The notes beneath the pieces were generated by a model. The model did not search any database. It worked only from the letters and a program-made list of their open reading frames with translations, and had not been told where the DNA came from. From JANQUM01 sp047630355 (GTDB lineage Bacteria; Bacteroidota; Bacteroidia; Cytophagales; Spirosomataceae), in assembly GCA_047630355.1 (NCBI GenBank), contig JBLHXN010000194.1, positions 1 through 5,381 on the forward strand: a stretch of 5,381 bases of DNA, in the 5' to 3' direction. The first letter of the stretch is position 1. Every line of letters begins with the position of its first letter. Shown one piece after another: positions 5,112 through 5,381 of the stretch. The position numbers and the translations under genes are program-made.

Positions 5112-5381
5112 ATGTATATGAAAAAAAACGACCATTTTTCTGCACTTAATGATTTTATAAATAACTTAAAAATCAGCGAAATATCTTCTGAAAGAAAGGA
5201 AATTTTAGAACCGATAATTAATTATATAGTTAATAAAGCTGCTGATAGTCAAATTGTTAACCTGAATTTTATTTGTACGCATAATTCAAGAAGAAGTCAT
5301 CTTTCGCAGATTTGGGCTCAGGTGATGGCGGCACATTTTGGGATTCAAGGCGTACATTGCTATTCGGGCGGAACGGAGGCA
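5112..5381 (+). CDS. low-molecular-weight phosphatase/arsenate reductase-like protein, 5' part
   Basis: The frame is open for 90 codons from ATG 5112 to the window edge. After a charged, probably helical N-terminal extension of about 50 residues comes a beta strand and P-loop, NLNFICTHNSRRSHLSQ (50-66), with nucleophile C55 and R61 in the C-x5-R-S arrangement of low-molecular-weight tyrosine phosphatases and thioredoxin-type ArsC. SGGTEA (85-90) matches the following strand region. Relatives in Bacteroidota ars operons are annotated as protein-tyrosine phosphatase; arsenate reduction is the likely role given its neighbours. The ArsC loop is normally CTGNSCRSQ, so Gly is His here and the second loop cysteine is Arg. 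The catalytic Asp and any distal resolving cysteines lie outside the window. It starts 16 nt after the acetyltransferase stop. ATG 5118 is an equally possible start. Confidence 0.82.
   Translation, partial: MYMKKNDHFSALNDFINNLKISEISSERKEILEPIINYIVNKAADSQIVNLNFICTHNSRRSHLSQIWAQVMAAHFGIQGVHCYSGGTEA

Overview
The window looks like a Bacteroidota chromosome, most likely from the Cytophagales. The reasons are a GWxTD-domain lipoprotein next to rlmB, promoters of the Bacteroidota type (TTTG, 19 nt, TAnnTTTG), weak Shine-Dalgarno signals, moderately AT-rich DNA, and an arsenic operon containing a DUF6428 gene. The lineage below phylum is inference. No rRNA, tRNA, IS element or CRISPR array is visible.

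The left part (1-2181, + strand) is a tight housekeeping cluster. The 3' end of an unidentified gene (stop at 97-99) is followed 7 nt later by a GWxTD-domain lipoprotein gene. That gene overlaps rlmB, which encodes the 23S rRNA Gm2251 methyltransferase, by 28 nt, so translational coupling is likely.

The middle part (2147-3601, - strand) holds two surface-polysaccharide genes, read right to left. They are rfbC (dTDP-4-dehydrorhamnose 3,5-epimerase) and a PHP-fold tyrosine phosphatase of the CpsB/CapC (YwqE) family. The phosphatase gene runs 35 bp into the 3' end of rlmB from the opposite strand. Its final PHP metal-ligand motif reads D-C-R where D-x-H is expected.

The right part (3701 to the end, + strand) is the start of an arsenic-resistance operon: arsR, a DUF6428 protein, an ArsN1-like GNAT acetyltransferase, and a low-molecular-weight phosphatase/arsenate-reductase-like gene cut by the window edge. 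A 26-bp near-perfect palindrome at 3701-3726 overlaps the predicted arsR promoter and is the obvious ArsR operator. The likely logic is that trivalent arsenic binds cysteines in ArsR, releases the operator and induces the whole operon. An arsenite efflux gene is expected beyond the window but cannot be seen.

The intergenic region 3602-3738 carries two well-formed divergent promoters with identical spacing, one for rfbC and one for arsR. The least understood component is the cysteine-rich DUF6428 protein. The ars operon layout itself is a known Bacteroidota arrangement, so I do not claim a new system.
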